Assembly (NCBI GenBank): GCA_044376575.1
Contig: JBILKR010000002.1
Location: 146,704-210,703, forward strand
From: BA4 sp044376575
GTDB lineage: Bacteria > Bacteroidota > Bacteroidia > CAIKAF01
Direction: 5' to 3'
DNA: 64,000 nucleotides
Shown here: positions 17,322 through 26,726 of the stretch, piece by piece
How the letters are laid out: each line of letters opens with the position of its first letter
Position numbering within the stretch: position 1 is the stretch's first letter
Notes under the pieces: generated by a model
Told to the model about the DNA's origin: nothing
What the model saw: only the letters and a program-made list of their open reading frames with translations
Databases searched by the model: none
Position numbers and translations under genes: made by a program

Positions 17322-18480
17322 TGATTACATCAAAAATAGCAGACGCTTTCATCAGACATTCATTATATTCAGAATCTACTTGTGATTGAACGGTAATTGC
17401 ACTTCCTGCACTAAAGTAAAGCTGTTGCTGATCATAAAAAACAGAACGTATCAACACTGAAAAATCAAAATTTCCTTCAGGGTCTATGTATCCCACTGCA
17501 CCGGAAAATGGTCCGCGCTGGAAAACCTCATATTCATGAATCAATTCCATCGCTTTTCTTTTGGGAGCACCAGTCATGGAACCCATAGGAAACAATGCCT
17601 TTAATATATCAAACATTGAAGTATTCTTATTTAAATCGGCTGTAACGGTTGATATCATCTGATAAACCCGCGGGAAGGAATACACGCCAAAAAGTTCCGG
17701 TACATTAACTGAATTTTTAGATGCAATCTTTGACATATCGTTCCTCACTAAATCTACAATCATTACATTTTCACTTTGTTCTTTAGTATTATTTTTCAAA
17801 GTATGCATTGCTTCGGTATCAGAGATATTTTCTTTTTTACCAAGGGTTCCTTTCATCGGCTGGGAAAGAATTTGCTGAGTATTACCGGCGATAAAACGTT
17901 CGGGACTTGCACTTAAAACAGATTGTTTATTCAATTGAAAATAGGTAGAAAAAGGCATTGGGCTTTTTTCAACCATCATCCTCCAAAATTCATAATCATC
18001 CATTGATTCTGCATGAGCTACAAATGGAATACAATAGTTCATTTCATATATATCACCACGTTGAAGATGATACTGAATTTTTTCAAAATTCGTTTTGTAT
18101 TGCTCTTTAGAAAGGCATTGTTTCACCCGGCCTATTGAGGGTGAGTTTCTATTATTAAATTTAAATTGTTCCTGCTTATTGACTTCAACAGCATTGGCTG
18201 TACATATATATAATACGGGAAATGCAAGAGGACAGGATTTTGCTGACACCTTCCCCATCCACTCTGAAGATGCATCATAAGATACAAATAAAAACATCCA
18301 TTGATTTTGGTGTTCGGCAATAAAACGGGTCAATTCTTTTTCAATCGATTGACCATAAGAAAGTTTTAGTTCGTCAATTTTATGCGAAGCCTTTATAGAA
18401 GAATAAAGTTGTCTGCAAGGATACTTTTGATTGGGATGAAATCCCGGATGAATAAAATGGAAGAACGGCTGAGATGACAT
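17290..18480 (-). CDS. pabB: Aminodeoxychorismate synthase component I (chorismate-binding enzyme)
   Basis: Aminates chorismate to 4-amino-4-deoxychorismate on the way to p-aminobenzoate and folate. 396 residues, chorismate-binding domain in the C-terminal two-thirds. PMKGTLGKK matches the PIKGT loop whose Lys is diagnostic for PabB (anthranilate synthases have PIAGT). GSMTGAPKRKAMELI and GPFSGAVGYIDPEG are also present. No glutaminase (PabA) gene is adjacent. The gene lies 2 bp downstream of nfu and overlaps tilS. Confidence 0.9.
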   Translation of the reverse strand: MSSQPFFHFIHPGFHPNQKYPCRQLYSSIKASHKIDELKLSYGQSIEKELTRFIAEHQNQWMFLFVSYDASSEWMGKVSAKSCPLAFPVLYICTANAVEVNKQEQFKFNNRNSPSIGRVKQCLSKEQYKTNFEKIQYHLQRGDIYEMNYCIPFVAHAESMDDYEFWRMMVEKSPMPFSTYFQLNKQSVLSASPERFIAGNTQQILSQPMKGTLGKKENISDTEAMHTLKNNTKEQSENVMIVDLVRNDMSKIASKNSVNVPELFGVYSFPRVYQMISTVTADLNKNTSMFDILKALFPMGSMTGAPKRKAMELIHEYEVFQRGPFSGAVGYIDPEGNFDFSVLIRSVFYDQQQLYFSAGSAITVQSQVDSEYNECLMKASAIFDVINEYNANAIHR

Positions 18481-18482
18481 GG

Positions 18483-19127
18483 CTATGCATTCTCCGCAAC
18501 AACACTTTCAACACCCGGAACCATTCGCTTTAGCAATTGTTCTATTCCTGCTTTTAACGTTAGTGTAGAAGAAGGGCAACCACTGCAGGAGCCTTTCAAT
18601 TGCACACTAACCACACCCGATTCAAATGATTTAAACGCAATTTCTCCGCCATCCTGTTCAACTGCCGGCTTGATATATTCATCCAAAATATCCATGATTT
18701 TTTGTTCAATTTCGCCACCGGAAAGTTGATTTGCATCTACTACCGGCTTTTCATTGAGTGATTTTTCAGGAAGAACTGTAAAAACAGAATTTCCATCATC
18801 CATAAATTTTTTAATAAACTCCCTCAATTCACCCATAACCTCAATCCACTCAAATGAAGGTTGCTTAGTAATAGTTATAAAATTATTGGTGATATATACT
18901 CCTTTCACATAAGGCAATGTAAACAATGCACTCGCAAGCGGAGCATTCGATGTGTCTGAATCATTTGAATACTCGACACTATACTCAGGGAGTAATGTTC
19001 TATTCAACACAAACTTGAGTGTTGCCGGATTCGGAGTAGATTCAGCATATATCATTACGGGAGTTGCCTGTTCCATAAACTTGGATTTTTGAATTGCAAA
19101 TTTAGGGAATTCATTTTTGATTAACAT
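18483..19127 (-). CDS. NifU family Fe-S cluster carrier (Nfu type)
   Basis: Scaffold/carrier delivering Fe-S clusters to apoproteins. 214 residues: an N-terminal Nfu domain (about 26-110, IYAESTPNPATLKFVLNR and LFTLPYVKGVYITNNFITI) and a C-terminal NifU domain (about 135-210) with the cluster-binding CSGC in KGSCSGCPSSTLTLK. An internal ATG at 19076 would remove 17 residues and place the start nearer to that of relatives, so the true N-terminus is uncertain. First gene of the nfu-pabB-tilS-lemA run. Confidence 0.93.
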   Translation of the reverse strand: MLIKNEFPKFAIQKSKFMEQATPVMIYAESTPNPATLKFVLNRTLLPEYSVEYSNDSDTSNAPLASALFTLPYVKGVYITNNFITITKQPSFEWIEVMGELREFIKKFMDDGNSVFTVLPEKSLNEKPVVDANQLSGGEIEQKIMDILDEYIKPAVEQDGGEIAFKSFESGVVSVQLKGSCSGCPSSTLTLKAGIEQLLKRMVPGVESVVAENA

Positions 19128-19171
19128 AGTAAATCATCATATAGAAATAGAATAGGCAAACAATTATGCTG

Positions 19172-19179
19172 TAACTTTG
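19172..19179 (+). promoter_or_regulatory. -7 promoter box for the lipocalin gene
   Basis: TAACTTTG matches TAnnTTTG exactly and ends 17 nt before the ATG at 19197. No clear TTG -33 element is seen at the standard distance. Confidence 0.5.
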
Positions 19180-19196
19180 TATTATAAATAAAATTA

Positions 19197-19724
19197 ATGA
19201 AGCATTTTCTTTTTATTCCTTTCCAGTTCATCGTTGGATTATTTACAGGAAGTTGTCAGACAATTCCTCCCGGAGCAAATGCTGTAAGCCCATTTCAAAA
19301 GGAAAAATATCTCGGAACATGGTATGAAATTGCACGTTTTGATTTTACGTTTGAAAAAAATCTGAATAATACAACAGCTACTTATTCGATAAAAGAAAAC
19401 GGGGCCATTAAAGTAGATAATAAAGGATATAACTATAAAAAAAATCAATGGCAGCAATCGGTTGGAGAGGCTAGTTTTGTTAAGGGTGACAGTATTGCCA
19501 TGCTTAAAGTTTCTTTCTTCAAACCATTTTACGGCGGTTATAATGTGATTGCCATTGACTCTGATTACAAATATGCTTTGGTATTAGGAAGTAGCGTAAA
19601 ATATTTATGGATTTTATCCCGGGAAAAAACGATTCCGGACGATGTAAGAAAAAACTACCTTACTATTGCAAATAAATTAGGATGTAAGACAGATGAATTA
19701 ATCTGGGTTGAACACTCAAAATAA
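19197..19724 (+). CDS. Lipocalin family lipoprotein (Blc-like)
   Basis: 175 residues. The N-terminal hydrophobic segment ends in TGSC (Cys20), a probable lipoprotein signal. The lipocalin signature is YLGTWYEIARFDFTFE, followed by an eight-strand pattern including NNTTATYSI, VIAIDSDYKYALVLGS and the third motif LWILSREKTIP. Bacterial lipocalins of this type sit in the outer membrane and bind lysophospholipids or other lipids. The ligand here is unknown. ytxJ follows 10 bp later and is probably co-transcribed. Confidence 0.92.
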   Translation: MKHFLFIPFQFIVGLFTGSCQTIPPGANAVSPFQKEKYLGTWYEIARFDFTFEKNLNNTTATYSIKENGAIKVDNKGYNYKKNQWQQSVGEASFVKGDSIAMLKVSFFKPFYGGYNVIAIDSDYKYALVLGSSVKYLWILSREKTIPDDVRKNYLTIANKLGCKTDELIWVEHSK

Positions 19725-19734
19725 AAAATAGCCT

Positions 19735-20064
19735 ATGTGGAAAATTTTAAATAATATGGATGACTTGAATGAAATTGATCAGCGTTCAGTTGAAAAACCG
19801 CAATTACTATTTAAACATAGCACGAGATGTTCAATCAGTTCAATGGCTAAAAACAGATTAGATCTTCAACTTGATATGCTGACATCTCAATTTGATTGTT
19901 ATTATCTGGATTTGATTCAATATCGTTCTGTATCAAATGAAATTACTTCAAGATACGGGGTTGAGCATGAGTCTCCGCAAGTAATTGTTGTTAAGAAAGG
20001 GAAAGCTGTGTATGATGTATCGCATCACATGATTAAACCTGATGTGATTATTTCTTCATCTTAA
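19735..20064 (+). CDS. ytxJ: YtxJ-type thioredoxin-like protein (bacillithiol-associated)
   Basis: 109 residues with a thioredoxin-like fold. The single Cys32 in FKHSTRCSISSMA is the monothiol site characteristic of the YtxJ (DUF2847) family, which co-occurs with bacillithiol and is thought to act as a bacilliredoxin-like protein. The C-terminal half has ESPQVIVVKKGKAVYD, the usual cis-Pro region. Its stop codon overlaps the end of convergent tsaB by 9 bp. Bacillithiol synthesis genes are not in this window. Confidence 0.88.
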   Translation: MWKILNNMDDLNEIDQRSVEKPQLLFKHSTRCSISSMAKNRLDLQLDMLTSQFDCYYLDLIQYRSVSNEITSRYGVEHESPQVIVVKKGKAVYDVSHHMIKPDVIISSS

Positions 20065-20748
20065 TTTAGGCTGGGTAGTATATACCTCCTTGATGTAAAA
20101 AGGCTCAATGTAAGCTACATCTGCAAATTCACATTTCTGATATTTTTCATAGGCTAGCATTGCCATTGCTTCTGCTTTAGGATAGCGCTGAGTACCAGAA
20201 ATGAAATTCTTAGAAGCCGATAAAATTGGGGTTGCTTTTTCTAGTCCATCTCCGATAAATATACATGGATTAGAAGACAATAAATCTTTATAACTTTCCT
20301 GATCCAATATCATAGCATGCGGCGGTGTAATCTCTTCCAGTTGATTATTGTATGCTGCAGTATACACTTCCATTCTTCTCGCGTCCATCAATGGGATGAT
20401 AAGACTTTTCTCTGACACTGAACGATTTTCCATTAATTCAGTGGCTGCCAAAATTTGTAATGTTGATATTACAATCAAGGGAATATCTAATCCATAACAA
20501 ATACCTTTTGCTGTTGACAGGCCAATTCTTAATCCGGTGTAAGAGCCGGGGCCATTGCTAACTGAAACCGCTGAAAGCTGGTGCATTTCTATACCACTTG
20601 CTTCAAGAAGTTCGTTGATATAAACTGATAGAAATGATGAATGCGCATTAGGAGTTTCACTTTCAACAGCCCTGATCAATTGATCATTTTGGCTTAGCGC
20701 AACAGAGCACAATGGTGTTGCCGTTTCAATATGTAACAGAAATGACAT
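20056..20748 (-). CDS. tsaB: tRNA threonylcarbamoyladenosine biosynthesis protein TsaB
   Basis: Partner of TsaD in forming t6A at position 37 of ANN-decoding tRNAs. 230 residues of the ASKHA fold: LLHIETATPLCSVAL, the NGPGSYTGLRIGLSTAKGICYG block and LIPLMDARRMEVYTA. The lack of the catalytic metal-binding histidines separates it from TsaD. It is the last gene of a tolC-adaptor-tsaB run, 5 bp after the adaptor gene. Confidence 0.96.
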   Translation of the reverse strand: MSFLLHIETATPLCSVALSQNDQLIRAVESETPNAHSSFLSVYINELLEASGIEMHQLSAVSVSNGPGSYTGLRIGLSTAKGICYGLDIPLIVISTLQILAATELMENRSVSEKSLIIPLMDARRMEVYTAAYNNQLEEITPPHAMILDQESYKDLLSSNPCIFIGDGLEKATPILSASKNFISGTQRYPKAEAMAMLAYEKYQKCEFADVAYIEPFYIKEVYTTQPKLR

Positions 20749-20753
20749 TTACT

Positions 20754-22040
20754 TTATTCCGTGTACAATTCTTTTTTGTCTGTTACTTTCACTTTTGAGC
20801 CATCCATCAATTCCTTAGAGACAGCAGAATAAGGGCCTTCAATTAAGATATCTCCTGATTTTAATCCTGACAATACTTCTATATATTTATTATCCTGAAT
20901 ACCTGTTCTTACTTCAGCCTGCTTTGCATTTTTATCATTTAATATAAATACATATTCTTTGAAATCAGACGAAGACTGATCGGCAGATAATGTATCTTTT
21001 CTTGCAGTTACCGCCTGGATAGGAATGGTAAGCACATTACTCTTTTTATTGGTAACAATATCAACGGTTGCAGACATTCCAGGGCGGAAAGGAGATGTAG
21101 TATGTGCCGGTAAAATATCTTTATATGAATCACGTAATATTGAAATTTTAACTTCGAAGTTAGTCACTTCATCTGTTGCAACTGCATTCAAAGATGTTTT
21201 AGGAGAATTCGCAATTTCTCTCACTACGCCAACAAACTTTCTATTCAAATACGCATCTACTTCCACAAAAGTAGTATCTCCTAAATCTAACTTTACAATA
21301 TCATTTTCATTGACATCAACCACCACTTCCATTTCCTGAAGATTTGCAACGCGTAGCATTTCAGTTCCCTGCATTTGTGCTGTTCCTACGACCCTTTCTC
21401 CTTTTTCTACAGCCAGCTTTGATATAATACCATTCATAGGTGAGAAAATTTTAGTCCTGGATAAATTATCTCTTGCAGATTTTTGTGATGCTTGAGCACT
21501 CTTCAAAGTATATTCTGCAGCCATTACAGCATCTTTTGATGAATTAAACTGAGATTTAGCTATCTCATATTGCGTATCAATCTGATCCCACTCACTTTGT
21601 GAAATTACTTTCTTTTCATACAATGATTTATTCCTTTTCCAATTGGCTTCTGCCTGTAAGAGCTGTGCTTTCGCCTGCTCCTGTTGTGATTTGGCAGAGG
21701 CAAGATTGGCCTTTGTTTGATTTACAACTGCAGAGACACGTTCAAATTCAGATTCGTATAAATCAGGATTGATAATCAGTAACAGTTGACCTTGTTTCAC
21801 GGAGTCACCTTCTTTCACAAACAAATCAACGATCTGACCAGAAACATCAGAGCTGATTTTAACTTCCACTTCAGGTTGAATTTTTCCTGAAGCAGATACT
21901 GTTTCAACAATATTTCTTGTTTTGGCTGTATCGAGCGTAACATTAATTGTTGGGTGAGATCCCCCTTCACCGCAAGCAAATAAAAAAACAGAAGCGGTTG
22001 TTATACCAAAAAACAAATATAATACGATACGAAAATTCAT
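20754..22040 (-). CDS. Efflux periplasmic adaptor (HlyD/MacA family)
   Basis: Membrane-fusion subunit joining an inner-membrane pump to TolC. 428 residues. The N-terminal hydrophobic segment ends with LFAC, a likely lipobox. Barrel-sandwich halves are seen at SASGKIQPEVEVKISSDVSGQIVDL and NGIISKLAVEKGERVVG, separated by a long Gln/Ala/Lys-rich hairpin (about 100-200). The C-terminal part has the beta-barrel and membrane-proximal domains. The pump gene expected next (MacB-like ABC or RND) is absent; tsaB follows instead. Confidence 0.92.
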   Translation of the reverse strand: MNFRIVLYLFFGITTASVFLFACGEGGSHPTINVTLDTAKTRNIVETVSASGKIQPEVEVKISSDVSGQIVDLFVKEGDSVKQGQLLLIINPDLYESEFERVSAVVNQTKANLASAKSQQEQAKAQLLQAEANWKRNKSLYEKKVISQSEWDQIDTQYEIAKSQFNSSKDAVMAAEYTLKSAQASQKSARDNLSRTKIFSPMNGIISKLAVEKGERVVGTAQMQGTEMLRVANLQEMEVVVDVNENDIVKLDLGDTTFVEVDAYLNRKFVGVVREIANSPKTSLNAVATDEVTNFEVKISILRDSYKDILPAHTTSPFRPGMSATVDIVTNKKSNVLTIPIQAVTARKDTLSADQSSSDFKEYVFILNDKNAKQAEVRTGIQDNKYIEVLSGLKSGDILIEGPYSAVSKELMDGSKVKVTDKKELYTE

Positions 22041-22043
22041 AAT

Positions 22044-23420
22044 TTAAAATTCTAGTTTTTTGCCTTTATAAAAGTCTAATACTTTTGATTTGAATATATA
22101 ATCATACAATGCAATCAACGATTCTGTTCTTGCATTAAAATATCTTGTTGCCGCATCATTGTAATCCACAGAATTAATCAAGTTGGCTTCGAAGCGTTGT
22201 TTTGCATATTCAAAATTTTCCTTGAATGATGCTAATCCCTGCTGATTCGCCTGATATGTTTTAAAAGCGGCTTTAGCATCTGCATACGATTTTTGAATAG
22301 TATTTTTCAATAAAAATTTCTCGTTCATTAAATCGAGTTCAGCATTTTTGTATGCAATTTTTGATTGCTTCACGGCAGTCCTAATTTGAAGTCCGTTGAA
22401 TAAAGGAATGTTCATTCCAAATGAAAATTGTTGTGCGTTATTTCTTTCAAGCTGATCAAAAAATGGCACTATGGGACTATTGGGATCAAATGGATTTTGT
22501 TTGAGCAATCCCGAATATATTGTACTTACGGATGTATTCAATAATATTTGAGGATAGTATGAACCCCTGGCAATAGCCAATCCTTGCTTTGCACTTTTCA
22601 TTCTCCATTCTCTACTGAGTATGTTGGGCCTGTTGAGCAGTGCAGAATTATATATCATCTGTACAGATTCAGATTCATTAAGAATTTCAGGTTCTACTGC
22701 CGAAAAATCAGGTTTTTCAATTTGAATTTCAAAACCATCCAGCTGAAGCAACTGAATAAGGGAAAGTTTAACGGATGCAAGGGCATTTTCTCCGTTCACT
22801 TTTGTTAACTGCTGTGTTGACAGTTGAGCCTCAATGCTCATTAGCGCACCTTTGGTAATAATACCTGCTTCAAAAAGCTGGCGAGAGCGCTTTACTTGTT
22901 GATCCAACACATCCACCTGTTGTTTTACAATTTCAAGCCTTTCTTCTGCAAATAATACCTGCATGTAAACATTGGCTATATTGATAGAAATATCATCCAG
23001 GGCCTGCTGAAAATCATATTGAGCCGCTTTTAGATTGCTTTGGCTCTGACCAATTGAATGATAATTTGCCAGTCCGTTAAAAATTATAAATTGTGATGAT
23101 GCAGAAATGGCTGTAGTATTGAATCGTTGGTCATTCAATAATCCGGTAGTAGGATCGAATCGTAATCCAAAATTAAAACTCTCTGCCATTGAACCGTTGA
23201 GTGTTGGCAACAATGAAGCCCAAGATTGAGTTAACGTTGCTTTATTTGATTCAACATTGAGTTTAAATTTCTGTATAGTAATGTTCTTTTCATGCGCATA
23301 TTCTATACATTTTTTCAATGACCATACATCACCCTGAGCCTTTACAAGTAAAGGAAAAAATATAAAAGCAACAACTTTTACAATTCGAAACAGATACCGT
23401 GACAGAATATTTGAAGACAT
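22044..23420 (-). CDS. TolC family outer membrane efflux protein
   Basis: 458 residues with a signal peptide (about 1-28, cleavage near VKAQG). Two structural repeats typical of outer membrane efflux proteins are visible: WSLKKCIEYAHEKNITIQ near the N-terminus and a second around residue 250 (NRPNILSREWRMKSAKQGLAIARG). FGMNIPLFNG marks the second beta strand pair. It is 3 bp from the adaptor gene. A TATTTTTG box lies 14 nt upstream on the minus strand (23435-23442). Confidence 0.93.
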   Translation of the reverse strand: MSSNILSRYLFRIVKVVAFIFFPLLVKAQGDVWSLKKCIEYAHEKNITIQKFKLNVESNKATLTQSWASLLPTLNGSMAESFNFGLRFDPTTGLLNDQRFNTTAISASSQFIIFNGLANYHSIGQSQSNLKAAQYDFQQALDDISINIANVYMQVLFAEERLEIVKQQVDVLDQQVKRSRQLFEAGIITKGALMSIEAQLSTQQLTKVNGENALASVKLSLIQLLQLDGFEIQIEKPDFSAVEPEILNESESVQMIYNSALLNRPNILSREWRMKSAKQGLAIARGSYYPQILLNTSVSTIYSGLLKQNPFDPNSPIVPFFDQLERNNAQQFSFGMNIPLFNGLQIRTAVKQSKIAYKNAELDLMNEKFLLKNTIQKSYADAKAAFKTYQANQQGLASFKENFEYAKQRFEANLINSVDYNDAATRYFNARTESLIALYDYIFKSKVLDFYKGKKLEF

Positions 23421-23434
23421 AAAATTAAAGAGGT

Positions 23435-23442
23435 CAAAAATA
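23435..23442 (-). promoter_or_regulatory. -7 promoter box for the tolC-adaptor-tsaB run
   Basis: On the minus strand this reads TATTTTTG, an exact fit to TAnnTTTG, 14 nt before the tolC-family ATG. No -33 TTG is found at the standard distance, and the region is AT-rich, so chance is possible. Confidence 0.35.
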
Positions 23443-23529
23443 TAAGTACTTCAAGTTAATCCCTTGAAATCATTGTTAAAAATATAAAATCAAAAGGAAT
23501 TCTCTTAATTTGTAGCGGATATTAAGTAT

Positions 23530-24966
23530 ATGGTATTTAGTTCACCAGTATTTGTTTTGGCCTTTTTGCCATTCTTATTGTTGGTATATCAGGTAACAAA
23601 AGCATCATTGAAAAATATGGTGTTGCTCATCTTTAGCCTTTTGTTCTATGCATGGGGAGAAGGTGAAATGGTAGTAATCATGCTCGGATCAATTACCATG
23701 AATTACTTTATTGCCCTTTTTATCGATTCGGCTGAGCAGAAATGGTCCAGAAATTTATGGTTATCGATAGGCATTGCCGCCAATCTGATTTTATTATTTT
23801 ATTACAAATACACTAACTTTTTCCTTACCAACTATAACCAAATTGCATTATCCTTAGGCAAATCAAGCGTGATATGGGATACAATAATTCTTCCTCTTGG
23901 TATTTCTTTTTTTACATTTCAGGGTATTTCATACATCATTGATGTATATAGAAAAGAAACAACAGTTCAGAAAAATCCTGTTGATCTGGCATTATATATA
24001 ACTTTTTTTCCTCAATTGATTGCGGGTCCCATTGTTCGCTACCATGATATCAGTTTGCAACTAAATGATAGAAGTGTAACACCGGATTTAATGGTTTCCG
24101 GAATCAAAAGATTCATCATTGGTCTGACAAAAAAAATAATAATTGCGGATCAGGTCGGCAGAGTTTCTGCAGTATTGTTCAGTGGCAATCCCGATGAACT
24201 TAATGCCGGACTCGCCTGGCTGGGAATGATTAGTTCAGTAGTGCAGATTTATTTTGATTTTTCAGGATACAGTGACATGGCCATCGGCCTAGGAAGAATG
24301 TTTGGGTTCACTTTTCTTGAAAACTTTCTTCATCCGCTTTCTATGAAAAACATGCGAAAGTTCTGGACGCACTGGCATATCTCTCTATCCAACTGGTTTA
24401 AGGATTATATCTATTTACCGCTAGGTGGAAATAAGAAAGGACCATGGCGAACGCATTTTAATCTCTGGTTAATATTTTTTCTCAGCGGATTATGGCATGG
24501 TGCCGAATGGACATTTGTTCTTTTCGGAGTTTTTCATGGAATCTTTATGGTTGCAGAACGTCTGGGGATGGAAAAAATATTGAATAAGTTACCCGGATTT
24601 ATTCAAAACATATATGTCTGGCTTGTATTCTCTCTAAGTATTATTTTATTTTCATCCCCTTCAATTGAATTTGCCTGGACATATATACAACAACTATTTA
24701 ATTTTAATGTTGACATCACATTTCATCAAGTATGGATTTATCTTGATTTTTCTTTCTGGGCAATTTTTATATCAGGAATAATTCTTTGCTATCCGATTAA
24801 AGCATATATAACAAATTCAAAGGCAATAAAAGAATTAACTGACAAAGAAATTCTTTTGAAGTATAAAAATATATTATCTTATGGTGTATATTTTATAGTA
24901 TTATTTTTTACAATGGCTGCCATGGCGGGATCTACATATTCTCCATTTATATATTTTAGATTTTAA
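23530..24966 (+). CDS. MBOAT family O-acyltransferase (AlgI/DltB-like)
   Basis: 478 residues with about ten membrane helices. The family hallmarks are QLIAGPIVRYHDI, MRKFWTHWHISLSNWFKDYIYLPLGG and the catalytic His in FFLSGLWHGAEWTF. Proteins of this class pass acyl (often acetyl) groups across the inner membrane for transfer to extracellular polysaccharides. Its stop codon overlaps the start of the AlgX-like gene (TAATG), the usual pairing. The acceptor glycan cannot be told from the sequence. Confidence 0.95.
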   Translation: MVFSSPVFVLAFLPFLLLVYQVTKASLKNMVLLIFSLLFYAWGEGEMVVIMLGSITMNYFIALFIDSAEQKWSRNLWLSIGIAANLILLFYYKYTNFFLTNYNQIALSLGKSSVIWDTIILPLGISFFTFQGISYIIDVYRKETTVQKNPVDLALYITFFPQLIAGPIVRYHDISLQLNDRSVTPDLMVSGIKRFIIGLTKKIIIADQVGRVSAVLFSGNPDELNAGLAWLGMISSVVQIYFDFSGYSDMAIGLGRMFGFTFLENFLHPLSMKNMRKFWTHWHISLSNWFKDYIYLPLGGNKKGPWRTHFNLWLIFFLSGLWHGAEWTFVLFGVFHGIFMVAERLGMEKILNKLPGFIQNIYVWLVFSLSIILFSSPSIEFAWTYIQQLFNFNVDITFHQVWIYLDFSFWAIFISGIILCYPIKAYITNSKAIKELTDKEILLKYKNILSYGVYFIVLFFTMAAMAGSTYSPFIYFRF

Positions 24967-26720
24967 TGTCAAACAAAAACATATATACATCTATTGTTTT
25001 CATTATTTTCATAATGGGTGTAATGCTGTTGTATGTGATGTTTAATAACACAGATCTGGCCACACAAAAACCAACACTTGAAATGTTTGTTGAGGCTGAC
25101 AGAGCATCCTCTGTTCAACTTTTCGTTCAGGAAGGCAATTATTACAACCCTGAAAATCATTCTGAAGTTAAATGGTCGGATCCACTTAAACTTCAAAAAA
25201 TTAAACTTGAGATTCCGGAGGTACAAGCTGCAGGTAAAATCAGAATTGACATAGGCTATTCACGCTCTAAATGGAAGATAAAGACAATGACTTTCAAAGG
25301 GAAGTCGAATACTATTACTTATGGGCCTGATGAAATTATAAAATTATTTAAGCCAATCCAACATATAGAGACTTTTAAAGCTAATGATCAGGGAGTCTTG
25401 GATATTTCAGTAACAGGACATGATGCATTTATAGAAAGTAATTTTTACTTGCAGCAAATCATGCCGACACTACTTGAAGATCGTTTTCCAAATTTTAAAA
25501 TATTATTTCTTTCGATTGTTTTTTCATTGTTTTTTTCTGTTTTGATATTTTACATGTTAGTTAAATGGGATCCTTTAAAACAGGCCTCCAGAAAAGATGC
25601 ATTATTTATATCCACATTCTTAATTTTCATATCTACTCCTTTTATTGTCATGGTTGTTTATCCCAACCAAAATTTATCAGAGAACAGAAGGCTTGCAGAG
25701 AAACCATTACTTACAACAAAAGATATGCTTTCGTATCCTGAAGCATACAATAAATATTTTAAAGAAAATTTTGGATTCAGAAAATGGCTTACCACGCTTA
25801 ACAGTTACTGGCGATTAAAAATATTCAATAGTTCTTCGGCACCTGAGTCTGTAATTATTGGTAAGAATTCGTGGCTTTATTCTACTGATCCTGATATTTC
25901 CGGAGATTTTAGAAACAGGATTGCTTATACCAAAGAAGAATTAAATATAATCCAAAAGCACATAGAAGAACTTCATCATTTTTACGCAAAAAATAACATT
26001 CCTTTTTATTTATTTATTGCACCATCCAAATACAACATATACCCCGAATATTTACCGAACCGAATCACAATTAATATCAGAAATACCAAGCTGGATCAAT
26101 TGATCAGTCATATGAATAAATATTCTGAAGTTAAAATTATAACCGCTCATGAAGAACTAATAAAAGCAAAAATAAATGCTCCTGTTTTTTATGAACATGA
26201 CACCCACTGGAATCTGCAAGGCGGGTTTATCGGATATCAGAAACTGATGAAGACAATCGTTGCAAAATTTCCACACCTGCAAATTTTGCACGAAAATGAA
26301 TTCAACAGAAATTACACATCTGTTCACAATGCGGACCTCTCAAGAATGCTTTCATTAGAAGATGTTCTATTGAATGACGAATGGGGATTTCAAAAGAAAT
26401 TTAACTCACTCACACGACCAGGACAAAAAACAGTTTTTCAAACAATTTCACCGATTCAACCTACTTTATTCATTGATCACCCCCAACCCAATCTACCTAA
26501 AGCTGTAATCTATAGAGATTCGTTTTTTAATCTTATGATTCCATTTATGGGTGAACATTTTAGTAGATCAGTATTGATATGGAGCTACGATCATTCTGTT
26601 GAAGTCATTGAAAAAGAAAAGCCAGATGTGATTATCATGGAAATCATAGAAAACAGACTGGATAAATTTCTTGAAAACAACAGGGCAGAATTTCAACACT
26701 TACCGAGCGCAAAGCCATAG
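24966..26720 (+). CDS. AlgX/AlgJ-like SGNH-hydrolase-type acetyltransferase partner
   Basis: 584 residues. Predicted order: membrane helix (about 8-26), a periplasmic beta-rich domain (about 30-165), two further helices (about 175-200 and 212-232), then an AlgX-type domain. The latter starts at ENRRLAEKP and contains GKNSWLYS, the DxHW motif (D412-T-H-W415) and the Ser of YRDSFF (about residue 519), which form the SGNH-like catalytic set. In alginate and related systems such a protein moves the acetyl group from the MBOAT partner to the polymer. The extra beta domain before the catalytic domain is unusual relative to plain AlgJ. Confidence 0.85.
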   Translation: MSNKNIYTSIVFIIFIMGVMLLYVMFNNTDLATQKPTLEMFVEADRASSVQLFVQEGNYYNPENHSEVKWSDPLKLQKIKLEIPEVQAAGKIRIDIGYSRSKWKIKTMTFKGKSNTITYGPDEIIKLFKPIQHIETFKANDQGVLDISVTGHDAFIESNFYLQQIMPTLLEDRFPNFKILFLSIVFSLFFSVLIFYMLVKWDPLKQASRKDALFISTFLIFISTPFIVMVVYPNQNLSENRRLAEKPLLTTKDMLSYPEAYNKYFKENFGFRKWLTTLNSYWRLKIFNSSSAPESVIIGKNSWLYSTDPDISGDFRNRIAYTKEELNIIQKHIEELHHFYAKNNIPFYLFIAPSKYNIYPEYLPNRITINIRNTKLDQLISHMNKYSEVKIITAHEELIKAKINAPVFYEHDTHWNLQGGFIGYQKLMKTIVAKFPHLQILHENEFNRNYTSVHNADLSRMLSLEDVLLNDEWGFQKKFNSLTRPGQKTVFQTISPIQPTLFIDHPQPNLPKAVIYRDSFFNLMIPFMGEHFSRSVLIWSYDHSVEVIEKEKPDVIIMEIIENRLDKFLENNRAEFQHLPSAKP

Positions 26721-26726
26721 AAGTCT

